A DNA stretch of 64,000 nt from CAYLKK01 sp964412505 (GTDB lineage Bacteria > Pseudomonadota > Alphaproteobacteria > UBA3830 > CAYLKK01): positions 1-64,000 of the forward strand of contig CAYPOM010000002.1 in the NCBI GenBank assembly GCA_964412505.1, in the 5' to 3' direction. Positions 1-8,090 of this stretch are shown here, one piece after another. Each line of letters opens with the position of its first letter. The stretch's first letter is position 1. Under the pieces are notes generated by a model that worked only from the letters and a program-made list of their open reading frames with translations, was not told the origin of the DNA and searched no databases. A program made the translations under genes and the position numbers.

Positions 1-2
1 TA

Positions 3-215
3 AAAACTGAACTAGCAAGAGAAGAAGGAATAGCTCAAGGAAGAGAAGAAGGAATAGCTCAAGGGCTAGAAAAAGGCCGAGAAGAAGGAATGGCGAAAGG
101 AGCAAAAGAAGAAAAGATTGCTATGGCTAAGAAAATGATCTCCGACAATGTTCCAAGCGATTTAATTATTAAATATACTGGCCTATCTATAGAAGAGATA
201 GAGAAAATAAAATGA
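3..215 (+). CDS. C-terminal end of an Rpn-type recombination-promoting nuclease / putative transposase (partial)
   Basis: The reading frame is open from the left edge and ends at a TGA. The visible 70 residues are highly charged, with two nearly identical units of the type REEGIAQG followed by degenerate copies (EKGREEGMAKGAKEEK), and end in AKKMISDNVPSDLIIKYTGLSIEEIEKIK-like sequence. This tail, a run of xEEGxAxG repeats followed by a short segment in which 'IIKYTGLSIEEIEKI' marks the end, is characteristic of the Rpn family PD-(D/E)XK nucleases (transposase_31-like), which are abundant in intracellular alphaproteobacteria. The catalytic domain lies outside the window, so whether the gene is intact is unknown. 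A 24-bp unit is directly repeated at 17-40 and 41-64, which makes repeat-number variation likely. Confidence 0.7.
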   Translation, partial: KTELAREEGIAQGREEGIAQGLEKGREEGMAKGAKEEKIAMAKKMISDNVPSDLIIKYTGLSIEEIEKIK

Positions 216-274
216 GTACAGACGACGAAGCTAGACAGGTATATCAAGCGAGAAGAGAGGCAGAAGATAAATAG
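212..274 (+). CDS. Tiny ORF overlapping the Rpn stop codon (20 aa)
   Basis: An ATG overlaps the stop of the upstream nuclease tail by four bases (ATGA), and the frame runs for 20 residues, MSTDDEARQVYQARREAEDK, before TAG. The 4-base overlap would allow translational coupling, and the charged composition resembles the upstream repeat region. It is too short to recognise and may simply be a read-through or an old C-terminal extension of the nuclease. The rest of the interval up to 436 shows no gene that I can support. Confidence 0.25.
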   Translation: MSTDDEARQVYQARREAEDK

Positions 275-435
275 TTATTCCTAGATTGCCAGGCTTTAAA
301 AAATAGCTGTGTTACTCGTTGATTTTATACATTTCAAGGAATCTGCTTGTCTCATTTTCATAGCAAAATCACTATACCAATTAAATCACCACATTTCACA
401 GCATAATTTACGTAATGCAAGTGCAGTGTATACTA

Positions 436-464
436 GAAAAGCAGCCTGAATTAATCAGACTGCT
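436..464 (-). terminator. Rho-independent terminator of the secreted EK-rich gene
   Basis: An inverted repeat at 440-464 (AGCAGCCTGA / TCAGACTGCT, one mismatch) is followed, on the minus strand, by a short T tract at 440-437. It sits 40 bases past the stop of the leftward gene that ends at 506. Confidence 0.6.
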
Positions 465-505
465 TGTTGATAAAAGATCACAAAGTAAATATTTGCTACT
501 ACTTC

Positions 506-2208
506 TTATTCTTCTACTACTACTTCTTCTTTCTTTTCTTCTTCTACTTGCTCTTTAACTTCCTCTACTGTCTCTTCGTCTTTCTTTTCTTCAACTATCT
601 CTTCGTCTTTCTTTTCTTCTTCTATAGCTTTCTTTTTAGCTTCGATAGCTTCTTTAGCTTCTTCTATTTTTTGGGTTAGACTATCGACATTGACTGTTTT
701 TTCTCCGAGTTTTTCATTATTCTCGGTTATAGCTGTCATATCAGCGTCGATTTGTGTCACTAAGTCATTGCCTTCTTTAATAGCGTTTACAGCCTTGATG
801 GTTTCATTTGCATCTTCTATTGACTTCTCACGTGACTTAATTTCTGTAATATCATTTACATTATCTATATTGGTTAACTTGCCACCTGTTACAAACAAGC
901 TCCAAACATCATATATAGAATTGACATCGCTAACATTACCAATGTTTTGCATTAGATCTGTCGCTTCTTTCTCTGCCGCTGCTTTCTCTGCCGCTGCTTT
1001 CTCTGCCGCTGCTTTAATTCCATCAACCTTTTCCCAAGCTTCTATCGCTGTATTGACTGAATCGACATCTTGGTATACTTCATCTACGACAGGCGGCGCT
1101 TTCATACCATTAATTACAGCAAGAACTGCGGAGAAATTTTCAAGCGTGACATTTCCTGCATCTGTTATAATAGTTTCATTACCTTCCGTGTCAATTTTCA
1201 CAGTATAATCAGTGTTGGCGACTTCTACTGTAGTTTTTGCTTTTGAAAGATCTATATTTACGTCGAAAGTTCCAGCAAGTTTAGAAATTACATCTAATCT
1301 TTTATTTATATTTTCTAAATCATTGTCTTTAAATATAAAGCCTTTTATATCTGTTTCTGTGAGAGATTTGTACATTTCATACTTACTTCTAGCCCCACTC
1401 AAAACAACACCTAGTTCGCCTAAATTTGATTTTATGTCTTCATTGGTAAGTTCTTTATATGTCTCGCCGTCAACCATAACAATCTTATCAGACATGACAT
1501 CGAACTCTTTTTGTGCCGGTAATAAATATTTTTCTGTACCATCAAGTGTAGCAAGAGTATCGTAAACAGCATTTCCTGAAGCTTTTCTATATTTTCCATA
1601 CACATCATCGTAGCCACAGCGATTTAGCAACTCCATAGCTTCTACGACTATACCTTTGTCTAATTCCTCTTCTGATTTCCACGATTCTTTTAACGCTTTT
1701 ATAGCCTCATCATCTCTCTATAGTATTTATCAACGATTTTGTATTCTTTTGAGTTGTTTAATCTAGCGACAAACCCTTTTACGTCATCTTCTGTATTAGT
1801 TGTATTAGTGTATTTATTTCCGAATACCTCTATCCAATTAGTTGCATTGTCGTTCATGAACTGGGTCAGAAAATAGAATCCATATATTGCCGCAACTCTG
1901 TGTGAGACACTGAGAGCTCCGAATGCATCAGCTAATTGGTCTTTGTCGCCCAATTTTTTTACTCGCGTAACTAATTCGCCAATAGCGACCTCAAAACTTT
2001 CACTCACATACCCTATCTTGCACAATTTATCTGCGGTATTTATTTGATTTAAGTAACTGCATTTACGAATTAAATCATTTTCATGATCTTCCAAATGCAT
2101 GTCGATATTACTTTTAAATGCTTCCTGTACCTTTGATATGGTTGCAGAAAGGTCTTGGTTCATAGCGCAACACAACGCTAGAAATGAACAAATATGTTTA
2201 ATTTTCAT
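506..2208 (-). pseudogene. Frameshifted secreted protein with AAAEK repeats and acidic EK-rich tail
   Basis: Two leftward frames make one broken gene. The first part (2208-1699, 169 residues) starts MKIKHICSFLALCCAMNQDLSA, a convincing signal peptide, and ends ...DKYYREMMRL. The second part (about 1717-506) continues without a plausible start of its own: read one base back, the sequence after KYYRE becomes DDEAIKALKESWKSEEELDK and then runs on for about 400 residues. The first ATG of the second part, at 1636, has no convincing ribosome site. A one-base loss or gain near 1710-1720 is therefore the simplest explanation. The second part has three perfect AAAEK units followed by a predicted helical region, and ends in roughly 35 residues that are almost all E, K, D and V. 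I recognise no family. A host-facing or periplasmic protein is a guess based only on the signal peptide and low-complexity tail. No classic slippery heptamer is visible, so mutation is more likely than programmed frameshifting. Confidence 0.6.
969..1013 (-). repeat. Perfect 15-bp tandem repeat, three copies
   Basis: The unit ttctctgccgctgct occurs three times in a row without mismatch. It encodes AAAEK units in the leftward secreted gene. Being 15 bp it keeps frame, so copy number can change without breaking the protein. Confidence 0.9.
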
Positions 2209-2326
2209 AGCACACCAGAAAAAACTATTACATAATTATACAGCATTGGCAGTGTTTGACGCAAACAGCAAAGTCAAATATTTTTTTATATGCAATTGTT
2301 ATTTGCCATTTTTAAAATATAAAAAC

Positions 2327-2355
2327 TTGAGTTTTCTGAATTTTATATGTAATAT
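2327..2355 (+). promoter_or_regulatory. Putative sigma-70 promoter of gatC
   Basis: A -35 box TTGAGT (2327-2332) and a -10 box TAATAT (2350-2355) are 17 bp apart, 25 bp before the gatC start. Match to consensus is moderate, and AT-rich DNA gives chance matches. Confidence 0.45.
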
Positions 2356-2380
2356 GGGTATGTATTTTATTGTATGATTT

Positions 2381-2659
2381 ATGTTAGTCGGTAAAGATGA
2401 TATTTGTCGCATAGCGAAACTTTCTAAATTGAGTCTATCTGATAGTGAGATAGAAAATGCTCAGGCGGAGTTTGCAAATATGTTAGTATTTTTTGAGAAA
2501 CTTCAACAGTTGGAAACGGATCCAGCACTCGATGCTATACATCCTGATGAAAAGGCTCCTGAAAGAGTGGATCTATGTGTTGCAGCTGATTTGGATGTTA
2601 CTATGAATGCACCTGATGCTATGTGTAATATGTTTGCTGTTCCGAAAGTAATTGAATAA
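2381..2659 (+). CDS. gatC: Aspartyl/glutamyl-tRNA amidotransferase subunit C
   Basis: GatC is the small subunit of the GatCAB amidotransferase, which converts misacylated Glu-tRNA(Gln) and Asp-tRNA(Asn) to the correct Gln and Asn forms in the cytoplasm. The 92-residue protein has the family's usual length and layout: an N-terminal helix DICRIAKLSKLSLSDSEI, a central helix with FEKLQQLETD, and the C-terminal conserved tail ending in an FAVPKVIE-like segment. gatA and gatB, which often follow gatC directly, are absent here; an amino-acid permease lies downstream instead. A GatCAB-dependent organism normally lacks one or both of GlnRS and AsnRS, which cannot be tested in this window. No Shine-Dalgarno is evident; the promoter at 2327-2355 gives a short leader. 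Confidence 0.9.
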   Translation: MLVGKDDICRIAKLSKLSLSDSEIENAQAEFANMLVFFEKLQQLETDPALDAIHPDEKAPERVDLCVAADLDVTMNAPDAMCNMFAVPKVIE

Positions 2660-2764
2660 TTAATCCAAAAACAAAAATATTTTTTCTGTTGTATTCTATG
2701 TTCAGAATATTGTGAAAAAATTGCTATATAGTATAATTTGTGTATATGTATTTTAGATAATAAA

Positions 2765-4057
2765 ATGAAAAAAATAGGATTCTGGGAAGTTCTGGCATTA
2801 GTACTGGGGGCACAAGTCGGTTCTGGGATTTTAATATTGCCTACAGAATTAGCTCCATTTGGACTATACACAATAATTGGATGTTTTGTCGCCTGTATTG
2901 GCGCTATGAGTTTAGCTTTCATATTTTCAGACTTGTGTAATCGATTCCCCAAAACTGGTGGGCCTGCAGTTTATGCAAATGAGGCCTTCGGCAGAACTGC
3001 ATCTTTTTTTACAGGTTGGACTTACTGGCTTGTTTCTTGGATAAGTACATCAATCGTAGTAATAGCGTGTGCTGGTTATTTGAGTCCTTTTATAGATCAT
3101 CTTGGTCCTGATGCATATATAATAGCAGAACTAATAGTATTATTCGCAGTTACAGCAATTAATTGTATAAGTGTAGAACTTTCTGGAAAGTTAGAACTTG
3201 CTTTAACTGTGTTAAAATTTATTCCTTTAATTGTTATTCCGTTATTTGCAATTCCAAAATTTAATATAGGGAATTTTTCTTTAGCGCAAGAATTTCACAA
3301 TGTTTGTCCGTTATCAATAATTAGCTCGTGTACATTGATTGCGTTTTGGGGATTTATAGGTGTTGAGTGCGCAACAGCTCCTGCTGGCGCTGTTAAAAAT
3401 CCCAAAAAAAACATACCGCTTGCGATAGTTTTCGGAACGTTATGTGCAGCTATTTTGTATCTTGTTAATTGCCTTGGAATTATGGGCGCTATTCCGAACG
3501 AAATTTTGGCAAGATCTCATGCTCCGTTCATTGATTTTGCTGAATCTACGTATCTTGGGCAAACTGCAAAGGTTATTATTTCAATAGTAGGGTTTATTAT
3601 TTGTTTGGGAACACTAAATGCATGGACATTAGCTTCAGGGCAGATTGCTTTAGGAATGGCCAACGAGGAACTTCTTCCAAAGTACTTTAAAATAAGAAAC
3701 AAAAGAAAATCGCCAGTTTTTAATATTATTGTTAGCTCAATTGGAATCGCTGTAATTTTATTTCTTACTAGACAAAGCAGTATTGCAAAACAGCTAAAGG
3801 ATATTATTGATTTTTCAGTCATTTCATTTCTATTTATATATTTCGCTTCTTCTATTTCTTACATGAAACTTTTTGTGAAAGAGAACAACAAAATTAAAAA
3901 TACTATAGGAATATTTGCGTGTTGTTTTTGTACTTATGTTATAGCCTGTTCATCGGCTCATGCAATTTTAGTAGCAAGTATGTTTACAATTTCTGGCCTG
4001 TTGTTATATCCATGGATAAAAAAACAAAAAAATGCTGAAGTGCACGAAAGAAATTAG
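2765..4057 (+). CDS. AdiC/PotE-like amino acid antiporter (APC superfamily)
   Basis: This 430-residue inner-membrane carrier with about 12 hydrophobic helices belongs to the basic amino acid/polyamine antiporter branch. The first helix has GAQVGSGILILP, corresponding to the AdiC substrate-binding GSG motif, and helix 6 has FWGFIGVECATAPAGAVKNPKKNIP, very close to the AdiC segment containing the pH-sensing glutamate (here Glu201). The later NAWTLASGQ segment corresponds to the AdiC gating-tryptophan region. I start it at the ATG at 2765 because MKKIGFWEVL opens the conserved part; an upstream in-frame ATG at 2738 would add nine unconserved residues. In an intracellular bacterium such a carrier probably exchanges host arginine, ornithine or another amino acid, but the substrate is inference. 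The next gene overlaps its end by 26 bases. Confidence 0.85.
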   Translation: MKKIGFWEVLALVLGAQVGSGILILPTELAPFGLYTIIGCFVACIGAMSLAFIFSDLCNRFPKTGGPAVYANEAFGRTASFFTGWTYWLVSWISTSIVVIACAGYLSPFIDHLGPDAYIIAELIVLFAVTAINCISVELSGKLELALTVLKFIPLIVIPLFAIPKFNIGNFSLAQEFHNVCPLSIISSCTLIAFWGFIGVECATAPAGAVKNPKKNIPLAIVFGTLCAAILYLVNCLGIMGAIPNEILARSHAPFIDFAESTYLGQTAKVIISIVGFIICLGTLNAWTLASGQIALGMANEELLPKYFKIRNKRKSPVFNIIVSSIGIAVILFLTRQSSIAKQLKDIIDFSVISFLFIYFASSISYMKLFVKENNKIKNTIGIFACCFCTYVIACSSAHAILVASMFTISGLLLYPWIKKQKNAEVHERN

Positions 4058-4700
4058 CGATAGCGGAATAGAAATTCTACAGCCAGAAATTGGGTATAGA
4101 TTTTCAACGGATTCTGTCGTTTTAGGGCGTGTTGTTAATCAGTTTTTATTGAAAACCAAAAGAGAAAAGTTGAGCGTATTAGATGTTGGGGCTGGTGTTG
4201 GAGCTCTGTCTGCATATTCTCTATTTAAAAGAGATATACATAGTATAACAGCAGTAGAAATTAATAAAAATTTTTGCGATCTATGTGAAATTAATTTAAG
4301 CAAAAATTTCCCAGCTGCAATTTGTAACGTAATTTGTGCAAATATTTTAGATTTAGTTGATTTCAAGCAGATTTTTGATTTAATAATTACAAACCCACCA
4401 TTTTATAAAATAGGTGAGGGGAGAGTTTCTCGAACAAAAGATATAGCTAACCATGAAAGTGTTTCATTGTCTGAATGGATAAAATTTTGTATAAAGCGAT
4501 TAAAGCCTAATGGCATTTTTTTTATTATACATTTAGCTGAAAGATTGCAGGATATTTTGAGCGCATTTGATGATACTGTGGGAGGTATAGAAATTTTCCC
4601 AATAGATACAGGTAGCTCAAATGCTATAAAACGTGTTGTGGTAAAATGCCAAAAGTCGTCTAGAAGCAAATTAATTCTGCATAAACCAATTATTTTATAA
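4032..4700 (+). CDS. TrmN6-like tRNA/RNA adenine-N6 methyltransferase
   Basis: This 222-residue SAM-dependent methyltransferase has motif I as DVGAGVGALSAY (residues about 50-61), an acidic residue in the next strand (ITAVEINKNFCDLCEINL), and the catalytic NPPF motif in DLIITNPPFYKIGEGR. NPPF is used by enzymes that methylate exocyclic amines. The family resemblance is to YfiC/TrmN6, which makes m6A37 in tRNA1(Val); in alphaproteobacteria homologues of this length are common. The ATG lies inside the end of the permease gene, so the two are probably translated together. Exact RNA target is inferred from family only. Confidence 0.75.
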   Translation: MLKCTKEISDSGIEILQPEIGYRFSTDSVVLGRVVNQFLLKTKREKLSVLDVGAGVGALSAYSLFKRDIHSITAVEINKNFCDLCEINLSKNFPAAICNVICANILDLVDFKQIFDLIITNPPFYKIGEGRVSRTKDIANHESVSLSEWIKFCIKRLKPNGIFFIIHLAERLQDILSAFDDTVGGIEIFPIDTGSSNAIKRVVVKCQKSSRSKLILHKPIIL

Positions 4701-4730
4701 TTCCGTGTTACTTAGTTATGATTCTATTTG

Positions 4731-4774
4731 TGCATTAAAGCGGTACGCTGAACGATCCTGTGTTTTTAATCTGC
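4731..4774. mobile_element. Minimal IS30-type MITE remnant (copy A, 44 bp)
   Basis: The segment begins TGCATTAAAGC and ends GTTTTTAATCTGC. These match the two ends of the longer elements at 38050-38329 and 44531-44808 almost back to back, with a GAACGAT motif shared with the right end of copy B. It looks like a copy that has lost its whole interior. It sits 14 bp before the -35 box of rplS. Confidence 0.55.
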
Positions 4775-4787
4775 GAAATGAAACTCA

Positions 4788-4816
4788 TTGAATATTTTTA
4801 AAAGATGTGCTAACAT
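4788..4816 (+). promoter_or_regulatory. Putative promoter of rplS
   Basis: TTGAAT (4788-4793), a 17-bp spacer and TAACAT (4811-4816) lie 29 bases before the rplS ATG. Because this promoter overlaps the upstream in-frame ATG at 4788, it supports the downstream start at 4845. Confidence 0.55.
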
Positions 4817-4844
4817 CTTAACAAATATGTGTTTGAGGTTTGTG

Positions 4845-5219
4845 ATGAACGACATACAAAGATTTGAAAAGAAAGAAATCGAACGTTTGAGTGTCGGAAA
4901 AACTTTTCCTGATTTTAGGCCAGGAGATACTGTGCGTGTCGCTGTCAAGATTAAAGAGGGTGACAAGGAACGTGTGCAGTCTTTTGAAGGCGTTTGCTTG
5001 GCTAGAAGAAATCGTGGTATAGGAAGCTCTTTTACAGTAAGAAAAATGTCGTCTGGAATCGGCGTAGAGAAAGTGTTTCCATTATACTCTCCTAAGATAG
5101 AAATCGACGTAATCCGTCGTGGCGCTGTAAGACGCGCTAAATTGTACTACTTGCGTAAATTGAGTGGTAAAGCTGCTCGTATAGCTGAAAAGGCATATAA
5201 GCCTGAATCAGCTGAATAA
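4845..5219 (+). CDS. rplS: 50S ribosomal protein L19
   Basis: L19 lies at the 30S-50S interface of the ribosome. The protein of 124 residues has the family signature: [15 protein letters not shown] at the N-terminus, [58 protein letters not shown] and [23 protein letters not shown]. The ATG at 4845 is preceded by GAGG at 4835-4838 and starts exactly where L19 normally starts; the frame extends upstream but would begin within the promoter. In most bacteria rplS is the last gene of rpsP-rimM-trmD-rplS; here it stands alone with its own promoter and terminator, so the ancestral operon has been broken up. Confidence 0.97.
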   Translation: MNDIQRFEKKEIERLSVGKTFPDFRPGDTVRVAVKIKEGDKERVQSFEGVCLARRNRGIGSSFTVRKMSSGIGVEKVFPLYSPKIEIDVIRRGAVRRAKLYYLRKLSGKAARIAEKAYKPESAE

Positions 5220-5223
5220 AAAT

Positions 5224-5257
5224 ATCAGTATAGCTTTATATTTGCTATACTGATTTT
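5224..5257 (+). terminator. Terminator of rplS
   Basis: A perfect 11-bp stem, ATCAGTATAGC (5224-5234) with GCTATACTGAT (5244-5254), closes a 9-base loop and runs into TTTT. It lies five bases past the rplS stop and just before the next gene. Confidence 0.85.
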
Positions 5258-5265
5258 ATCAATAA

Positions 5266-6486
5266 ATGTATACAGATAAAATAAGTAAAAAAAATGCTGT
5301 CGTGTGCAGCTTAGGTAATGTTTTTGTATGGTATAATTACTCGTTATTTATGCCATTTTTAGTCGTTCTGTTATCTGAGTTTTTTCAAGATGCAGATTCG
5401 CATGTAAAAATGTTATCCGGTTTCTTTGTGTTTTCTCTAGGATTATTTTCAAGACCTGTAGGCGCATATATTTTCGGTAGGCTAGGGGACAGAATATCTA
5501 GGGAAAGATCGCTTGGTGTATCTATATATTTAATGGCTTTTGCTACAGTAGGAGTTGCTCTACTTCCATCATATAATGATATAGGTATTTATTCGACAAT
5601 TTTTCTTGCAATTCTTAGGTGCTTGCAAGGAATAGCGATGGGAGGAGCGTCGTCAGTTTCAATTGTTCATCTTGTCGAGTTATTCCCAAAAAATAGGAAA
5701 TGCTTAGGCGGAGCAATAGCACAGTCTGGAATGCTACTTGGGATTGTGCTAAGCTCATCAATGTTGGCTCTCTCATGCGTTTTTAGTGAATTTATTCCGA
5801 AAACAATTTTTTGTAGATTCGCTTTTTCTCTTGGAATATTATTGGTACCATTTGCTAGGTTTAATTTAAATGTAAAAACACGTTTAGATTCACAAAATAA
5901 ACTTACGAAATCTGTACTGCAAAAGCTATGGTTAAGATTTCTGGCTACGACACTGCTAACTATATTCCCAGCATCATGTTTTTATGTGCTTTTTGCATTC
6001 CTACCAAATTATATCGAAATAAGATATCCTAACACACTTGAAAATATTTTAGTTTTAGTGAATTTGTTTACGTTATGTACTATACTCGTGTCAGGTCATT
6101 TATCGGATAAAATAAAGAAACTTTATACTTTATTGATTGGAATTGCGATTGCTGTAATATCTGCATTTTGCATATTATTCATAAGTAGCGAGCTACCAAA
6201 ACTTCTATTTTTAATGGGAGGATTAAGTTTAGCTGTAGGTATATTTTATGGAGCAGGACCGACATTCTTTTCTGAGCTATTTCCAAAGGATTCACGTTGT
6301 ACAGGAATGGCTGTATCGATGAGTATAAGTCAAGCTACATTTGGCGGACTTATCCCTATTGTATTAACCAAATTAGCCGCTGTAAATATAAACATGATCG
6401 TTCTTCCCATATTTTTTGCAGCTTCTATAGCACTAGTAATTTTGATTGTATACGTAAAATACATAAGTAAAAATGATAGAATTTAA
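5266..6486 (+). CDS. ProP-like MFS transporter (metabolite:H+ symporter family)
   Basis: This 406-residue inner-membrane protein has about 12 membrane helices. The N-terminal GNVFVWYNYSLFMPF corresponds to the GNxxEWYDF motif of the metabolite:H+ symporter (MHS) branch, and the loop between helices 2 and 3 reads FSRPVGAYIFGRLGDRISRERSL, a classic MFS motif A with the MHS RPxG signature. ProP of E. coli, which takes up proline and betaine with protons, is the best-known member, and Rickettsia species carry many ProP paralogues. The C-terminal coiled coil of E. coli ProP is absent, as in the rickettsial proteins. Substrate unknown. The start codon lies immediately after the rplS terminator, and the end overlaps the next gene by 14 bases. 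Confidence 0.85.
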   Translation: MYTDKISKKNAVVCSLGNVFVWYNYSLFMPFLVVLLSEFFQDADSHVKMLSGFFVFSLGLFSRPVGAYIFGRLGDRISRERSLGVSIYLMAFATVGVALLPSYNDIGIYSTIFLAILRCLQGIAMGGASSVSIVHLVELFPKNRKCLGGAIAQSGMLLGIVLSSSMLALSCVFSEFIPKTIFCRFAFSLGILLVPFARFNLNVKTRLDSQNKLTKSVLQKLWLRFLATTLLTIFPASCFYVLFAFLPNYIEIRYPNTLENILVLVNLFTLCTILVSGHLSDKIKKLYTLLIGIAIAVISAFCILFISSELPKLLFLMGGLSLAVGIFYGAGPTFFSELFPKDSRCTGMAVSMSISQATFGGLIPIVLTKLAAVNINMIVLPIFFAASIALVILIVYVKYISKNDRI

Positions 6487-7375
6487 AATAGATAGTGAAA
6501 ATATTGGTATAAGATTAGATAAAGTTCTATTAGCTGAATTTGATGTACAATTTTCTATAATTCAGAAATTTATAAGAAAGAAACAAATTACAGTTAATAA
6601 GAAGAAAATAGCACAAGACTATAGATGTGCAGTAGGGGACGTTATACAGATTTTTGCTAATATTCAGCCAAGAATACCAAAAACAAAAGAAAAGGTTCTT
6701 AGTGCTGGTATAAAATCATTATATATAGAAAAGCTTAAAAAGATGATTATTTTCGAGAATGATCAGTTTATAGCTATAAATAAACCTGGAGGCCTAGCAG
6801 TACAATCAGGTAGCAAAATATCACTGTGTGTAGATGATATGATTAGAGCTTTTAACAAGAATTACAGGTTAGTACATAGGTTAGATCGAGATACATCAGG
6901 AGTATTACTGATAGCAAAAAATTTAGATTGCGCAAGAAATATGACAGCTTCATTTAGAAATGGCTGTATAGAGAAAAAATATATAGCGGTTTTAAGTAGA
7001 TGCCCGACAGAAAAAAAAGGAGTTATAAAAAATTTCATAAAAAAAACAGTTATATCTAACGAAGAAAAAATGGTTGTTTGCAATCAAAATGATGATGGTG
7101 CAGTTTACGCGGAGACTATGTATGAAATTATCGGAACATGCAAAAATGGCTTGCATTGTGTAGCATTATACCCAAAAACCGGTAGGAAACATCAACTTAG
7201 AGTCCATTGCGCGGAGGTATTAAATGCTCCGATTTTTGGAGATATAAAATATGGCAAGTCATGCTACACAAAAAACGCGAATCATATGCATTTACATGCA
7301 GAAAAATTGACTATTAGCAATAAAATAAATATAGTCGCAAAGTTGCCAAAATATATGGAAGATATTATTTTATAA
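6473..7375 (+). CDS. RluC/RluD-type pseudouridine synthase
   Basis: The 300-residue protein has an N-terminal S4 RNA-binding domain (about residues 12-65, RLDKVLLAEF ... FIRKKQITVNKKKI) and a pseudouridine synthase domain. The catalytic motif is HRLDRDTSGVLL with Asp138 as the expected nucleophile; INKPGGLAVQSG before it and KTGRKHQLRVH after it are also family hallmarks. Such enzymes isomerise uridines in 23S rRNA. Length and domain order fit RluC better than RluA, but paralogue assignment is not certain. It overlaps the ProP-like gene and is followed by a strong terminator. Confidence 0.88.
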   Translation: MIEFKIDSENIGIRLDKVLLAEFDVQFSIIQKFIRKKQITVNKKKIAQDYRCAVGDVIQIFANIQPRIPKTKEKVLSAGIKSLYIEKLKKMIIFENDQFIAINKPGGLAVQSGSKISLCVDDMIRAFNKNYRLVHRLDRDTSGVLLIAKNLDCARNMTASFRNGCIEKKYIAVLSRCPTEKKGVIKNFIKKTVISNEEKMVVCNQNDDGAVYAETMYEIIGTCKNGLHCVALYPKTGRKHQLRVHCAEVLNAPIFGDIKYGKSCYTKNANHMHLHAEKLTISNKINIVAKLPKYMEDIIL

Positions 7376-7407
7376 AGTTTATGTAATTCATATATCAAGA
7401 ATAAAAC

Positions 7408-7441
7408 AAAAATGGCGATGGTGTTAGCCTACGCCATTTTT
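7408..7441. terminator. Bidirectional terminator between the rluC-like gene and the LRR fragment
   Basis: A perfect 10-bp inverted repeat AAAAATGGCG (7408-7417) / CGCCATTTTT (7432-7441) gives a GC stem bordered by A and T runs, so it can act in both directions between convergent genes. Confidence 0.8.
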
Positions 7442-7447
7442 AATATG

Positions 7448-7951
7448 TTAGTGTTGTTTTTTAATAGTGTCGATTATAGTAATTAAATCTGTTTCGCTAT
7501 TAATTCCATTATAGACACTTTTTGTAGTAAAGACTTCACCTTTCTTATTAAGAAACTTAACAGTCTTTATTCCTTCGCAGTCACGAATAGCATTTTCAGC
7601 GAATTCTATATTGATAGGTAATGTAAGTTCTTCGATGCCTGATTCCACAAAGAACCATTCTGGAATAGAGTTCACTGTACTAGGAAGCTTAAATTTTTTA
7701 ACACTTGTCCAGCTATCAGATCCACGTATATTTATTTTTGGTAACTCAACTATACCTTCAGGAATCTTAATAACTGCGTTTGTCGGAGCCTTATCAAATA
7801 AATATGCTTTCATCAAATTCTGAAGGTCGTCATCACTGAAATCATTGTCAGTGATTCCATCTTTTCCTAATTTAAAACCACAAATACCTAATACTACTTC
7901 TGTGCTTTTATCGCCGAATAAAATAGTATATGCTACATCAAATCCCGCATC
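7448..7951 (-). pseudogene. Fragment of a leucine-rich-repeat (BspA-like) protein fused behind truncated bioC
   Basis: The frame is open from 7951 to the stop at 7448 (167 residues) but has no proper start; a TAG precedes it, and the only candidate starts are internal (TTG at 7816, ATG at 7813). The visible sequence begins GFDVAYTILFGDKSTEVVLG and continues into a repetitive region with VKKFKLPSTVNSIPEWFF and GIEELTLPINIEFAENAI, the spacing and residues of LRR_5/BspA-like repeats that are common in surface or secreted proteins. The upstream border coincides with the point where bioC loses homology. I read it as the 3' end of a foreign gene joined to bioC by deletion or recombination. If translated at all, it would depend on weak internal starts. 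Confidence 0.65.
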
Positions 7952-8090
7952 CTATGTCTAGAATAGATGAAATATTTTCAAAATTTATAAGTGATGCAAG
8001 CTCTTCAGCAGCTAAAGCTTGAATAGTTGCTACGCTATTATATGAATTCGCTGCTTTGTCGAAGTTTGTTGCTATTAAATTTTTATCCAT
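7945..8090 (-). pseudogene. bioC: Truncated bioC (malonyl-ACP O-methyltransferase), N-terminal 50 residues only
   Basis: The frame starts with ATG at 8090, overlapping the stop of the BioH-like gene by eight bases (ATGGATAA). It reads MDKNLIATNFDKAANSYNSV, then ATIQALAAEELASL, then ILDIGCGI and TGA at 7938. The pattern F-x2-AAxxYxxxAxxQ followed by ILDIGCGTG is the hallmark of BioC; here the protein stops inside SAM-binding motif I. A functional BioC is about 250 residues. The position after the bioH-like gene matches the bioB-bioF-bioH-bioC order of biotin clusters found in obligate intracellular bacteria. The enzyme would methylate malonyl-ACP to start pimelate synthesis, so this product cannot work. 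Confidence 0.85.

Noticed and set aside
464..679. A 71-residue Phe/Tyr-rich ORF on the plus strand
   Set aside because: It is the antisense reading of the EK-rich tail of the secreted protein; low complexity explains the lack of stops.
1690..1730. Programmed -1 frameshift in the secreted protein gene
   Set aside because: No X-XXY-YYZ slippery sequence or following strong hairpin is visible; mutation or sequencing error is simpler.
4788..4844. Longer start for L19
   Set aside because: The added residues are not part of any L19, and a promoter at 4788-4816 overlaps them; the GAGG before 4845 fits the shorter protein.
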